Assembly (NCBI RefSeq): GCF_022539665.2
Contig: NC_081331.1
Coordinates: 11,812,638-11,876,637, forward strand
Length of the DNA stretch: 64,000 nucleotides
DNA from: Daphnia carinata
Taxonomy: Eukaryota > Arthropoda > Branchiopoda > Diplostraca > Daphniidae
Direction: 5' to 3'
A program made the translations under genes and the position numbers. The notes beneath the pieces were generated by a model. That model was not told the DNA's origin. It ran no database searches and worked only from the letters and a program-made list of their open reading frames with translations. This document shows, in pieces, positions 41,901 to 56,900 of this stretch; the stretch's first letter is position 1, and every line of letters starts with the position of its first letter.

Positions 41901-44900
41901 ACTGGTTCACCTGTGGGTTATGCGTACCGTCCTCTGTGTCTAGTTTGTATGTCTTTGAGTTTGAAAACTTGAGCTGCTTCCCCTCTTCAACAATCCCAAA
42001 AACAACCGCAGACGCTGACTCTGTTGCACAGGAAAAACAATACCATCACCGAATAGAAGGAGAAAGAAAAACAAGAGGGATAACAATAGCATCATCAACG
42101 AGAACAGAGAGGTCTGACTGGAACTTTTTCCCCCTTCTTTTTCATCTGACTTGTTGTTTTGAATTTCTTTTCACTCTCGAATGACTTTGCCTTGGCGGCT
42201 GCTGGCTTTTATTTTGTTTTTCCAAATCGAATTTGCATATAATGTAGACAGTTGTTGTTTTTTTTTCGTGTGCGTGATTGTCGGTCTGTATACTTAAGCT
42301 CAATTCTCATTTTTCCTTTTGGAGAGAAATGCGGTAAAAGATTTTTTTTCGGTTTGAAAACTTTCGCTGCGTTCCGACATCGTCCGATCGATCGTGACCG
42401 TAAGAAGAGAAAAACGCCTATAGGTTTTATTTTTACGGTACCCGTTTTCTCTTTGCGCTGCTGCTGATGGCGTGTACCTGATTGGTAGGCGTTATGCTGG
42501 CGCTCAGGCAAATGGTGGCCCACAAATTACAGCAACGAACTGAAGGCGATAGGTCAATTTAGGATACGTAAATTTTCACCAACTTCGTTTGGTTTTCCTG
42601 CTTTTTTCAGAAGAAAAGAAAGGCCAAAACAAATTATGTTTTTGAAAAAAAAAGAGGCAACTTGGAAATGTACTGATGTTAATACGAGTAGTAAATAGGG
42701 AGAAAAGGTTACTTCATTTTATGATAACGAATGGACATCCCGGAAACCCATTAGACGGCCATCATCAGTATAGTAGCATACGCAAGAGGGGGGTAGACGA
42801 GGGTGATGAAGGCGAAGGGGAGAAAAAAAATCGAGGCCTTTTTTTTTTTTTTTACCCTAGTGGCAATCTGCCAACGCCATTATATCGTTCACGCTGTTAT
42901 TTCGAAAGATAAATATTAACTATTGCGACCTTGGTGCCGAGAGTCCGTTCAATAGACAATTACTTTTTACCTTACGGCACAGCAAACAACAATAAACTCA
43001 CAAAAAAGGAACAACAGCTAGCTTCCCTTCTTCAAATGCTCCAACCAATGTCCAAGTTTTTTGAATTTCCTCCAATCCGCTTTGGTCTCGTCCGATGCGG
43101 CTTGCGGTCGGGCGAAAATGTGAGGTCACTACGTTTTTACTTCTAAAGGAATCAAAAAAAGAAATAAGTGAACAACAACAAAAGCAACCCCTAAAAGAAA
43201 AAAAAAACATACACACACGCGCATGGAAAAAAAAAAAAAGGGGAAACAAAAAATTACCTTGTTATTTGGCTAGCGGCTGAAACGCAAAGCGGCGGCAATC
43301 ATTTGCTCGGCTCCCGTCTTGTGCGCACGCCATTATTATTTTTTTGAGACTGGTTTTATTACGTAAGAAACACACCTTGGCTACGTCCCTCAAGGAAATG
43401 GAGAATTTGCGCGATGGAGAAGAAGAAGAAAAAAAAAGGGGAATTGGAGAACAAACAAAGTGCAAGGAACATCAGGCTGACAGTATATGACTATTAATGG
43501 AGTCGATTGTTGCGGGTGTTTGCAAGCGCCCGTACGCGAGTTTCGGCTACCAATTGAATGCGGAGGGATGCAACCATCACTCATTGTCGAGCTTAATACC
43601 TTGGTCGATTTCTCCGTAATAGACTGCGTATTTTGAGTTGGATGTATAGTGTTAGCCGTCACATCCTCCTCCCCCCTCTTTTTTTTTATTCAATCCTTCA
43701 TCAAACGCACTCCCTTTCTTCCGTACGTGTCATGTTCTTCGTGTTTCCATGTTTTCATGTTTCAAAAATGATTTCGCCATTTGGTTAAAAGTAGAAGGAA
43801 AAATATGTTTGCCCTGTAATCGATTGTTTTAAAGAAAACAATGGCAAGAAAAACTCGGCTAACCAGGGCATCTTGTAGGATCTTTTTTTTTTTTTCAATC
43901 CTTCTAGTCTGTATACAAATGTCCTCGGCGCTTGTCATGGGGCTGTCGATGCCGCCGTCGTTAGTTGGGGGGGGATCACTCGACAAAGACATCGGGACTG
44001 ATGGATGTATAGAATTGTGCTGGTGAGGAAAAGAAAGAGGGCATAGGGGAAACAGAAAACAACAACAGCCGGGGTTAAAAAGAAAGACGGGGAACGAGCT
44101 AATGTTTGTTTGACTGGGGCAGCTCGCATCAGCATCTCTCTCGCCCTCAAGTTATTTATGCTTTAATGTAGAGCGGCTGAAGCTTCTTATTCTTCTACTC
44201 GTTCGGAAGTAAAAGAAGTAAACATATCTATACATATACGCGCTGGGCGTTCACGGACGGCGTGCACAGTTGGAACGGCTGCGGCGGAGGGGGGCCCGCG
44301 GAGTAGGAGGTTCCCATCAGCACTGATGAGGGGGAAAGAAAGGGAAATATCTTTACGGGTTACTTGGGAAATGGAGAGGCTGCATCGCAGATGCTGGGCA
44401 GAAGACAGCCATGGAAAATATTGAGACTTCGTTTTCCCAAAGCATTCTTTATATATTTTTTTTTTCTTGCTGTCACTCTTTTGGTTTGTGATTTTTTTTT
44501 TTTTCGGAGGGGAGTGAGGGCTTCCGGTCAGATGCACTCGACTCGTCCGAGTGTTAAACGAAGATGGAAGCAAAACGAAGTTTATAGGGTGGGAAAAGTT
44601 GGCCCTTGTAATGAAGGTAAATTCAAATTTCGATGAGAAAGATATTGTACATTGATGGAGGGGGTTTGAGTGCGCACAGCTGGTGGAAACAATCAAACTA
44701 AAATTTGTTTTCTTTTTTGCGTTGCACGAGTCTTGTAAATAATGGGACACGCCCAATATTGATGAATTGTCGTGTTCCGTCGTGACAACACCTATGAAGA
44801 GGGGGCATTTGAATTGATTGAAGAGCTCCCGCCCAAAAAAAGGGGCCATCATACCTACATATGTCGAGCCCTTGTTTCTATCAATCTTGGAATTGAATAT

Positions 44901-47900
44901 TAATTCTATGTTGTATAAGTAGACGTTTTCCTTTATTCGAGTTGGGAAACCACTCAAATTTATGGTCGTACTTGTGCAAAAGTGACACACACCTTACATG
45001 GCATAGATAACAAGTAAGGAACTCAGAAACCCTTGTTACCATCCATAAGATGGCTTTTCGTTGGTGCTCCACTTACACACAAGTCCTTGGCCATTAGAAA
45101 AAGGAAGAATATAAGCCGGTTATCATTCTTCAATGTCATCTCGTACCGAAACATCCAGGCGTATGACACACGTTCGATTATTCGTTCCTCCTTTGAATCG
45201 CGTTTGCTTTTGCTGCCACTTGTGTGTCTCTCATTGACATACGCCACTCTGCTTAATTGCATTGCTACGCTTGAAACTCTTTCGTCTGTCCACTTCTCAG
45301 CTTGTCCTTTTTTTTTTGTCTTTTCTTTTTTGAAAAAAAAAATTGGGTTATTAGGATATACGCAGTGCCTCTTTCATTTTTTTCTAACGTTTTTAGTTTC
45401 ACAGGTATTTTTCTTTCATTGTTTCTCGTCTGGCGTATCATATGTCGTCTGGTGACTGAGAATCTCGTCCCCCTTGAATAGCTCGCAGCATTCGTGTAGA
45501 GGACCTGTATGCAGGCCAGTAGTTGCCGATCTTCGTGAATTTATAGACCGTCAAGACGGACAGACTGAGCGTCTTAACGCCCACTAGCTCTCTCCCATAC
45601 ATCTCTTTCGAACCTCATCACTCGCGCTTATATTTCTCTCTATGGTTACGACCGGCCATATATGTCCATTGATAATGGCTGCAACTTGACAAAGTCTCCC
45701 TTTTGTTGGTGAATAATCCTCTTCTCGTTCAAGAGAATTATTTAATGCACAGCTTTTCTTCCAAAACCTTTTTCCAGCATCTTTGCTCAAGAGGGTCATC
45801 CGCTTCCTACTGTCTGTTTTCTTTAATATCTTTTTTTTTTTGCATCTTAAAATGTTTATTTCTTAAAATTCCTCTTTAGACTACCTTTCACGATGAATTA
45901 CGCACGTGTGTTTCAAAAGATAGCCCTGTCCATGGAAAATCATACGAAAAATCTTCGTTCCAGTAGTTCGAGACTTGAGTTTAAAAAAACAAAAACACAT
46001 CGAGTACAGGCTACCGGAGCAAAAGAGGGTTGCTGTTTCATGTCGCCACCCCCTCTTTCTTTTTTTGTATTATTTATTTTTGGATGGATAAATACTGTCA
46101 CTGATCGATTTCTAGACTGGAATAGCGCAAGGGTCCAGCCCTTGAGGAAAACTACAACTTCAATAACTGAAGAGAAACACGAAAAAAAAAAAATGGGAAA
46201 CTCGGCAGTCGCGTTTGATGCTGTGAGTTTTTCGAAAGAAACGATGAAAAGGCGTGGCTGTGCTTTTTTTTTCGATTTTTTTTTTAGGGCTCGTCGAACT
46301 TTTCGTTTTCTTTGCGTGTGAAGGAACGCGCAAAGCAACAACATTGAATGGGTGGAAGCAGGTCAAAAGGCGGATGACAAAGAAGCGGCTGCATCGGGGC
46401 ATCCGTTGATGCACAGCCTTTTTTTTTTTTTTTTTTTTTAAAGGAGCCTAAATCGAGTGAAAAAATTGGACCCTAAAATGAATTCAAAGGATTTTTTTAT
46501 TTCCCCCCAAAGAAAAATAAGAAAGGGTTATCCCATATCACGGTCAGTTTGCCCTTTCGATACGGTGCCGTGCTCGTTCCGTTTTCTTTAGTGTGTCGCC
46601 ACCGACGTAATTCATCGACGTGAAGGGAAAACGCACAGCAAAAAAGATGGGCTGAATGATGAAAACTCTGTAGAATCTTCCCGACTTACATTGAAGAGAC
46701 TTTTTTTTTTTTTTGGACAGTATAAAGAGCTGACGGTACTGGAAAGGACATTCGTCTCTTTGAAGAGGAAAAGAAAAGGGCAGGCTGTACCTTCTTTTTT
46801 CTCCCGGCAAACAAAAATATCTTTTTACGTAAAGTTAATGGGGTGCAGAGGTAAAGGTTGGTTATACATACTGATTCGGTTTATCTTTGAAAAATAAAAG
46901 TAGAAACAGCCGCCGACTCGGATGCATCACAAATCGGGAGCGTAGCGCTCTTGCGGGACCTTCCTTGTGGAGCGTAAACACAACACTTATTGAAATTTAT
47001 GGAATTCATGGTTGTTTTCTTTACTCTTATTCTCCTTTTTTTTTTCATCGGTGTATGTGGTTCGCTTCGTTTACTTTTGCTTTGGGACAGTGTAGGACAA
47101 CGTCAGGCTTTTGTCGGCCAATCCGAAACTGAAGGTCCGCCTTTATATTCCCTGTCATCGCCAGTCGGCCGAGGCTGCGTAACCCGGTCGACTTGGGACC
47201 TGTGCGGAGCCCGTAGATATTGTATTGAATCATTTCACCCTCTAGCGCACCCCAACAGACTCTCTTCTTCTCTTTTTTTCTTTCCTTTTCTGGGCTTCCC
47301 ATAATTGCTTTACCATCCAGCCCAGAGAGGCAGAGACCGGGTCTGTTGCCTATAAATAGAGTTGAAATAGAGAAGCTGTTTTTTTTTTTGTTTTTTTTTT
47401 TGTCATCTGCTTTGTTTTCTATTTTGTGTGTGCAACGAAAACTTAACAAGAGAAAGACGAGCAGCGCAGCGTGTTTGCAGGCCGTGATGCGACAGAGGCA
47501 ATAATCGAATCAAACAATAGGACAGATTCGACAACAGCCATTATGCGTAAAAAGATGCACATTTACCTGTTCATGTTGCCGATTTTGATTTTTTTTTTTT
47601 GTGTTGGTTACTGCGTAACAGCAGAAATGTTGTGACTTGGGCAAATAGAGAAAGTATGACGTCCGTATAATAATAAAAAAAACGTGCCGGTCGTACAACG
47701 TCGTCAGATTTGACACTCGTTAGAATTCCAAAAAGAGAAACCCCACTGCTTGACTAATATTGATCTTTAGAACCTTCTACCACTTATCTGAAACAGGATG
47801 CGCAAATGAAGTTCCCTTTTTTTCATTTGCGTATAGATATCTCCATTCGCAAGATCTTAAAGAACGCACACAAAGTTTTAATACGTCAAAGGAAAAAAGA

Positions 47901-50900
47901 AAACGCGTCATGTCGGGCTCCGGAAAAAGAAAAAAGATTTCTGTTTGCGAATACAAAATCAATATCTCCTTGACGGGCCAGCAGCAGCCACATAGTCTTT
48001 ATCGTGTGTCTCCGGTCTGTCATTCTACGTTCACCCCGTTGATGTTGGCGTGTTTCTCTATCAAATAGAGAAATAGAAAACACGGGAGAAAAGGGAAAGC
48101 GAAAATGAGAGAGGACGTAAATAAAAATCTGCTGATTCTGTAGAGTGACACACACACCAACGATCTTGTGCTGTAGGCGTCGTTGCTGTCGACTACATCT
48201 ACGATAAATGTAATCAAAAAGAGGAAAAACCGGCGGGTGATTGCCTTGCAGCCGGACCTCGTCCGTCTTTTCATGTGTCTATACAGTATGTATGTTTTGT
48301 TGACGGACACTCACTGGGGTACAGAAGACAGCAGCGATGGAGACCATTGTAAAGGGGAGCCCATCATCTCTTTTGTGTGCATTGTTAATGATAGCGTCAC
48401 ATGGTGGGTGGTTTTTTTATTCTCGTAAATAAGGACGAATATTTTCCCCTTTAAAAGAGATGGCATAAAGGCTATCTTTGCTAGTCTTGCCGAACAAAAA
48501 GCCACGTATGAGGGGCCGCGTATGCATAAAATGATGGCTGCTCATTTTCTTACCGATGGAGCGACTGAAACGTTTCCTTCTTTCTTCTCTCTCTTTTGGA
48601 TACCCAACACCTCGAGCTTTATTATAAAAAAAAAAAAGGGACGGCGAGTAAAGATAATCATCCATTCTTTATATTTCTTCGTTGAAGCTTATTTGGATTT
48701 GTTCTTTCCCACCCGACAGTCAAACAGCTATGGGTCACCCTTGGAAACAACATGCACAGGCTAGTACGGGAAGAAAAAAAATTAGATTTCTTCAGACCCC
48801 CATCGTCTTTGGTGTAAAGCAGCAGAGCTAGGCAAAAACGAAAGAAGAGAGGGGCCAGCGTTTCTCCTATTTCGTAAGGCGATCCTCGTCAGATCCATCG
48901 GGTTCTCCCCCCTCCGCTTGCAGTGGTAAGAGATGGAGAAAACGAGAGACAAGAAAGAACCCACAGCGTCGTTTACCCTTTCTTCTGTGAGTGTGTGCGT
49001 GTGGTATGGAGACGACACCCTCGTCTTTGCAGAGTATCTGGCGTTGCCTTTTTTTTTATATATATTTCTTCATCCAAAGTCCCTGGAACCCCTTCGACAT
49101 TGCGTGACAAATGGGCAACACATGGAGTCTTATGTTTTTTGTTTTCCCTTCTTGACTCATCTCGTCCTATATACTCATTTTCTTCTTCGTTCAGTTTTCC
49201 CCAGTTTTGCTAATGTGAAATGAGGACTCCCACTCTCCTTAATGTCTTTTTGGGCTTTGTACAAGTCGGCCATTATTTGGGAGACTGAAAAAGCGAGGGG
49301 GAGGGGGGCAGAGGAGACTGGGGTCGAATGAGTAGAATCGACGACGTGTAAAAGAAGCAAGGCTTTTTGATGTTACTGTCCAACACGTTTGCAAAGAAGC
49401 CGAATTTGTTTTGCTAAATGTAAGAAGGGAAAAAAAAATCGGTTGGCGTGCATAATAAGGCGAGTTGATACGTTCAAAGATATTTTCCTATGCTGTTTTG
49501 CACGACGACTTCTTTAAAACTGAACTGTTTACGTAGTTGGACATATTCTTTTGCTGAGAAAAAGAAAATATGAAGAGGGACGTTTTATAGCCTTTTTTTC
49601 ACCCTCATCAAACACATAGAGACACATGGAATCTATAAAAACTCGTCTCCGATTACCCCAACATCTTTTTCGTTCTCATCTCTTGCTAGCAAAAGAGTCT
49701 CGACATCTTCCGGTCGTTAAGTAGAGAGACTCTTGTTCCGAGAGAAAAAGTTCAAGTTCCAAAATTTTTGAGGGGTCAGTCTCGCTTTTCGTTTATTTTG
49801 GCCAAAACGTTGGAGATCCTCCTTTAAACAATTTTTTCTTTTTTTGCTAACATCTTGACTTGGAAAACGCTTTACACTAACACAAGACGACTGTTGTCGA
49901 TCGTGTTGCTTTCAGCTACGGTGAAATCTCTGCGATCTTTCGTTGTTTTATCCAAATTCTTTCCAGCCAGCCGCTGTGAAGCAAACATCACATCTAACAC
50001 ACAAAATCCGGCTAGAAAGTTGAACAAACAGCACTCGTCGGTTCTTTGCTTTACATTTCTTGGTCTGATAACCGAATCTCTCTTGTTCTTACGTTTTCGA
50101 GTGTCGAACGCTCGTGCAGCGTTGAAACAATGCGCACGTCTACTTGAAATTTTTTAGTTCTTTTATCATTTTTTTTTTCAATAACTTTGGGAGAGGCCTT
50201 ATCGACGGCGACACGCCAAAGTGAACAGACATGGAAAAACAAAAGAAAACGTGGCCGAGAGAGGAAATCATCAACTAAGAAATGCCATTTTTCCAATCGA
50301 TGTTTTGATAGCTGACGTAACGAAAAGCTTGATTGCGGATTGTCTCTCCTTCTATGCCGTCTTTACGTGAAGTGTGCTGGAAAACTGTTTGTCATGGCCT
50401 TTGTTTCTCTTCCTCGTTGGGTTTCATCCTCCCGTCGTTTGTGTCTGGATGCTACCGTCTCCTAAGGACGGCTTCGCAAAAACGGGGGGCCTTCAAGTGA
50501 GAGTTGAATCTCTCTATGCGTCGCTCCTATCTTGATCTCGATGCTAGCGGAAATTGGGTGTCTAGCCAACTGGAAACGCACAGCATACAAAAAGAGAAAA
50601 AGAGAAAATGAACAAAAATCTAAAGGCAATAGGTTTGCACCGTGCTGCTCACTCGTGCTATGGCCGACTCGACTTCTCTTTTGAACGACTGAGCCATGAT
50701 CCGTCCATGTACAAGAAACAAATCTACGTGTGTTTACCAGTACTAGAAAATTTGCTTTTTTTAAAATTTATTTTCATCATCAACCTGATACCCGCCCACA
50801 CACCAAGATACAAACAATACCTATTGTTTAAGAACCCTCCCACTCGTTTAAAACAACTTTTGGCTTGTGTAAACCGCGCTAAAGAATCTGTTAAGGATTG

Positions 50901-53900
50901 AACAACCTTTCAACTAGCCTTCCTGTTGTAATACCGCCTACAACTTGTACAACAACCATTGTTGTTGTTTTTTTACGTTTGTTGTTTCATATATATCTTT
51001 TCCTTTTGTGTCGGGATGAAAAGAACTGCGTACGAGTTGCAGTCGCATGCAATTCGATTTTCAAGGAAAATGGAATTGTTTGCAGACGTGCGGAGCTTTA
51101 CTGGACGCATTTGCTACGAGGGATTTTCCAGAGGATCGAAAAGTGGAGTGTGTGTGCGGTATTTCAAAAGAACCGAAAACAGCACGTTTATGTGTTTTCA
51201 CAGAGCGAAAGCGAGAGCACAGTAGAATCCCGTACATGTTGAGTCAATCCGATGCTACTGTTTGACATCGATTCACTCACGCTGTAACCTCTCCCTTTTT
51301 TATTTATCCACTATTCCATCCATCTTTTTTTTTTTTTTCCATTCGTTGTGGTTTAGTGTTTGTCTACATTGCGTGCGGAAGGCGAGGAAAAGGAATACGG
51401 CTTCTCGTCGGAAACGTGCTGCTGGGAAGAGAGGGAAATCCATTTCTGCTTTCCGGTTAAGCAAAGGCAAATCTTTTCTTTTGCCGATTGTGTGTTTAGC
51501 ACAAACACAGTAAATCCGACATTATATTCACTTCCCCTCTCGCCTTTTGATACAGACACGATGACATTATGTTTTTTTTTTTGTGTCTAGAATTTTCTTC
51601 TTTTTTCTGCGACTTTCACCCAATAGTGGATGTGTAAACTTGTGTATGAAATGTGTCAACAAAGTTTGTATACTCTTTTTTTTTTTTATTCTTTTGCCCG
51701 TCAGCTGCGGAAGAGAATGAAGCGAACACGCAACACTCACGACTTGACCGCGTTTCTTTTTAATAAAGCTAGTGGTACCCAATCCGGCTGCATAAAAAAA
51801 CGTCCTTTGACGACGACCTCCTTTTGAATTAAGATATCATTTTCGTCGTATTGTATACACTTCTTTTTAATAGCCATATGCTATAAGAGAAAATGTCGCA
51901 CTCACGAATGTTCGTCTGTTGCCCTTGAACTCTAACGTGTCCGTCAGATCCTTGGGTACATTCGAAAGGCGAACGAAATGGCAATCGTTATTTATGCAAG
52001 GCCAGCTCAGTTGAAAGTTACGTGAACGCATGCAATATTGAATAATTCATCGCTTGTCCCTGACGACAGATGCGCTTTTACGACACCTTAACACGATGAT
52101 CCTCATGAATTTTTCTTTCCTCGTTTCAGATCGATTCCGTAAGCATTACGTATAGCAACCGATTAGAGATGAGCAGTCGCAACATCGTCGAGACATCCAG
52201 CAGCATCATGGGTCATCACAATCAACAGTTTAGACAACTGTCACCCTCTCCAACACAGACCAGAAGATCAGATTTACATTGGCTTCGGTAAGACTTCCTT
52301 TCCAAATTCTAACGCAAAAGAAGCTTCATCCTATTAGATCGGAATTTAATGACGGTACCTTGACAGGTGGTCACTCGTGGTTTTAGCTTTCTTTTGCTGT
52401 GTGGGCGTATCGAATGGACAAAATTCCGCCAACGGCCAACAAGTCCGGCATGCACAGAGATTCGAGCGCGAACCCGAAGACCAAACGGCCGTTGTGGGCG
52501 AAACGGTCGTTATGGCTTGCCGCGTCCTCAACAAGGCCGGCGTGCTCCAGTGGACCAAGGACGATTTCGGTCTGGGCAGCGACCGCAACCTTAGCGGATT
52601 CGAGAGATATAGCATGATCGGCACCGAAGACGAAGGTGAGCCCCGACGGAACTCTTAACCTATTTCATTCTTTTAGCTCGCAATATTGACGTCAATTGCC
52701 TTCTCCCAACATATTCAACCTTATTCTTCTCATTTTCACTTCCAAGGAAAAGTAGTATGATCCTTGAAAGCAACGGCCTCTTCTTTCCGCCTGTTCCTCG
52801 TTACCTCGCTCGTTGACTAACGTTATTTTCCAAAGTCATATTCCTTCACCTATTTTTTCTCTTACCTCGGCCGTTTTAAAGTATTCGTCTTTCCTTTTTC
52901 GTCTGAAGTTTCTTCCCTCCCGTACTAATTGGTAGTTTCATTACGGGAAAAAGAAACGTCTGGAAGACGCACACAGCGCCGTCTCCTCTACTTTTTCCCG
53001 ACGTCCATCTTTGGCTCTAGTTGACTGTACGTACATCGACGGTCCGTATGGTTTAGAATATGCCCATCCCAGAGGGGTACTTGCCTTGCCCGAGGTTTCA
53101 CGATGTGCCAGAATTTGGGAGTCGTGGAAGTGGACGGAAGGAAAGTCCCTGCCTCGTTCCTAATCCCTCGAAGAGGATTACAGTTGCTTTAAAACACCCG
53201 CCTTTCATTCCCCATTTCCTCTTGTCTAATCCAACTCTCTCGTTGACTGTAGTGGATGCCTCGGCAGGATACAGTGGCAATCGCTGAAAGGGTTTTACGA
53301 AACGGTTTGTCGCCTAGATTATGACACTCTCTTTTTGTTTTTGCCTATTTTTTGTTTTTAAAGTTAGTAGTAGTAACATCGTAACAGCCGCCACCATACG
53401 CTGTTTCCAGCCGAGTTAAGACCACTGTGTGGGTCACAACTTTGGTTAAAAGCGGAAGAATTTCAAACGTGAAAGAGATTACGCCTCAGTTCTGAAACTG
53501 GACTAGAACGTGCCCTCCCATTTTAGTTAGTTCCACTTGTCTGGACGTTAGATCTTCATACGACGTTAAACTTTATGCCAACGAATCATCGCCATTTCGC
53601 TCGTTTGAGGCTGCATGTCTTGCTCTACGGCAATTGATCGAAGCAAAAAAGGAGTGTCTTTTAAGAGTGAATTCGATGTGGGAGCTCAAGAGGGTTGTAG
53701 TGTATAATCATTACGTATCGAAAGATTCATTAGAAGTGGATCGAAGCGTGTGGAGATTGCCGGCTGTCGTAGAAAACTATGGAGGTGAAAAATTTATGAA
53801 AAAAGAAAATCAAATCTCGTTATGCGGACTTGGACACGATGGCCTATAAAAGATCTGACGAAAACAGTCGGTTAAATAATGATGAGCGAAGTCTTTGTCG

Positions 53901-56900
53901 ATTGAAGGTCTCCCGGAATGAATAATTACCTTGTTTGCCTCTCATTCTCCTTCCTCCATTCGAACGAACATTGAGGCTTTCATCGACTCCTTTCTCAGTT
54001 TTGTCTGTTATTTCTCTTTGCTGGCTTCTCAATCATCGACAGGGTATGCATTATGAGAGGGCAAGCAGCAGTTGTAAATCAATAATGTCATTAATTAAAA
54101 ACCTGATCCTCTCGCTAGTGAAACGCAGAAAATAGACAGCAGACGCGGTCGGTAATCTTCTCTGCTCTCCGATTGCTGCGTAAACTGACACCTGCGACGT
54201 CAGCATTCGTTTAATCGATGGCGCAACTTTTGACGAACATTATTAAACGGGCTAACATAAAAAGAGAATCACGCATGTCGGTTGTAAACTTTTTCGTGTT
54301 CACCATAACCATCATTTTTCAACCTCCAACTTCCGGTGTTATGTTTCTCTTCATTAGGAGCAGCCAAGACACGAGGGACATTGTGTGTAATTAATTATCG
54401 AGCGTGTACTATAGTCACCAACTTCTGAAGTTTTAGAATATTAAAAAATGGATGTTTTTCAGTCAGATTTTTCCATCGTTTGCTTTGATGTCTTCATAAG
54501 ACATCAGACGCAACGTAGACATCATTCGTCAATTGCTGCCGTAATGCAATAAAAGAAGATGACTTATCATTTTCCAAAGCATTTAAAAGTTGCATTCTTA
54601 TCCTTTTTTTGTTTCTTAAACATAAAAACACGACTAGATAACAAGCCGACCGCAAAAATCAAAAGAACAAGCAAAAAAGCAAAACATGAAAGTATGAAAA
54701 GTTCTGATTTTAAGCAGCTCTGTCATCCGGAGGGGAAACAAGAAACACCCTTAGTCATCTGTCAACAAAGAGATTGATTGCCTTTTTTTTTCTACTCTCC
54801 CCTCCAGACTCTTTGCTTTTATTCTTGAGGCAACAGCTTGTGAAAAGAGATGCCAACCTCGACATTGCTATTGGCACATCACTTTCAAGATGAATGACAA
54901 GAAAAGTAGAAAACAATTCGCAGTGAAAATCCGCTAGTTCGTTTTTCCATTGATTAGTCGACTGAGAGTAAGTGTAGCATCAATCGGTCGTGAATTTGCA
55001 TATTTTTTTTTTCTCTTTCATACGATATTCCCGCGGGACTGATGGCTTTTTCGCAGTGTCTAGAATCAGTTTAGTGTCTATACGACTCGGATTTCTTTTA
55101 GTGCTGTAAGTGTGTTGGCCACATGTTTTCTTTCTCACTCTTCTTCCCCTCCGAACCATCCATCCTCTTTGGGTTTCTTTTTTGTTTTGTGATTCATAAA
55201 AAAAGGGAGTTTTATTTTTTTCTCGTGAAGATACGATTCGACATCCAAACGACGATCGCAGCAACTTTTCTGCCTTTTTCTGTTCTTTTCTTGAGTAACT
55301 ATAGACTGCCATCAATGCTCCAGTCTTTTTATTTTTGCTTGCTTTTCGTTTCTTTCGTGAACTCCCTATCTATGATGTTATTAGCTTTGGAAGGATGACA
55401 CTCTCGTAGAACACAAAGCGTTCCTTCTCCCCACTTATATATAATAATGTTCTGAGCTTCCCCATGCGACAACATATAAAGTTAGAAAATTGGCAAACAA
55501 AACAACACACACAACTTCCGATTCTTTTCTTTTTCTTTTGGTTTGTTATTGCTCGAGCCGTTCGGGCGGCGGATGCGTCTGCCGAATGATCCACTCGTTT
55601 TGCTGGAATAACACATTGCCTTTCATCTTGGCCTACCCACGCAAAAGACTAATTTAAAGTTGCTTTTCTTTTTTTGTTTGGAAAAACACAGGCACGTTCT
55701 CCTTGCAGATTCGACCGGTGACGTTAGAGGATGACGGCCGTTTCCAGTGTCAGGTTAGCCCAGGCCCTGAAGCGGCTTCAACGGCAATCCGTTCACGCTA
55801 CGCTACTCTGGCCGTTCACATCCCTCCCGAACCTCCTCAGATCGTGCAGGGATCGCATTTGATCACGACGGAGGATCGCGAAGTGGAATTGGAATGCCAA
55901 TCTCGTGCCGGCAAACCAGCAGCTGAGGTACAATGTTGTTTTTCATGATGAATGAAAGAAAACTAAATGATTTAATTTACTCCTCTTGCAGATTATCTGG
56001 CTGGACGGCGAAGGCAACTTGATCACCAATAACGTCGAAGTCTTCAAGGAAGTGCTGGCCGACGGGAAACGGACCAATGTCAAATCCGTTTTGAAATTGT
56101 CGCCGAAAATGCACTACCACAACAAGAACATCACTTGCCAGGCCCAGAATGCGGCCGAACGATCGCCCAGGAGCGTTTCTCTTCTCATGGAAGTCAAATA
56201 CGCTCCCAAAGTAACTGTCACAGTAGAGCAGGAACGGATAACCGAGCTGGAATCGGTCCGTTTGTCATGCCACGCTGATGCCAATCCACCCAACGTGATT
56301 TATAAGTGGTACATTAACGACGAGATCGCACACGGTGACTATTCAACCGAATTGATCATCGCCAGCGCAAGCCGCCAGCTCAATGACGCCGTCGTTAAAT
56401 GTGAAGTCACTAACGCCGTTGGCAAAGGCGAAGACAATCAAACGCTTAGCGTTCACTGTAAGTGTTTTATCACGGCTCGGTTCTTTCTTTTTTCGATGAC
56501 GATTCTGCTAGTACAGTCAAACAAATAGCAACGAGCTTATGGATAAGATTTTGAATAGGACTGCGGGGAGTATAGTCTGCAATTGTAATGGGCCACGAAT
56601 CAAGATCTCCTCCCTGATTCTTAGAATTTTGTGAGCTCCAAGTCCCTTAGAGCTATTGACTAGGGAAAGATGGGCGGGGCGTCGTCTCCAGATCAATCCT
56701 TCAGCGATTCCATTGCTTTTTAAGATGATGGGATGATACGAGTATTACACCCATCGACCGTGAGATCGCCTAGATAGTACGTACACACTAGCACAGATGG
56801 ACATAAACTTTAGCCATTACTGTGCGTATGCGTTTTATTTTTTTTTAAACTTTAAAACCACAAAGGGACAACAAGCAAACGAGAGATTATGAACGTGCGT

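Noticed and set aside
53634-53849. 71-codon open frame in the Ig1 intron as an extra receptor exon
   Set aside because: There is no suitable flanking splice sites, no family resemblance, and the neighbouring exons join perfectly without it.
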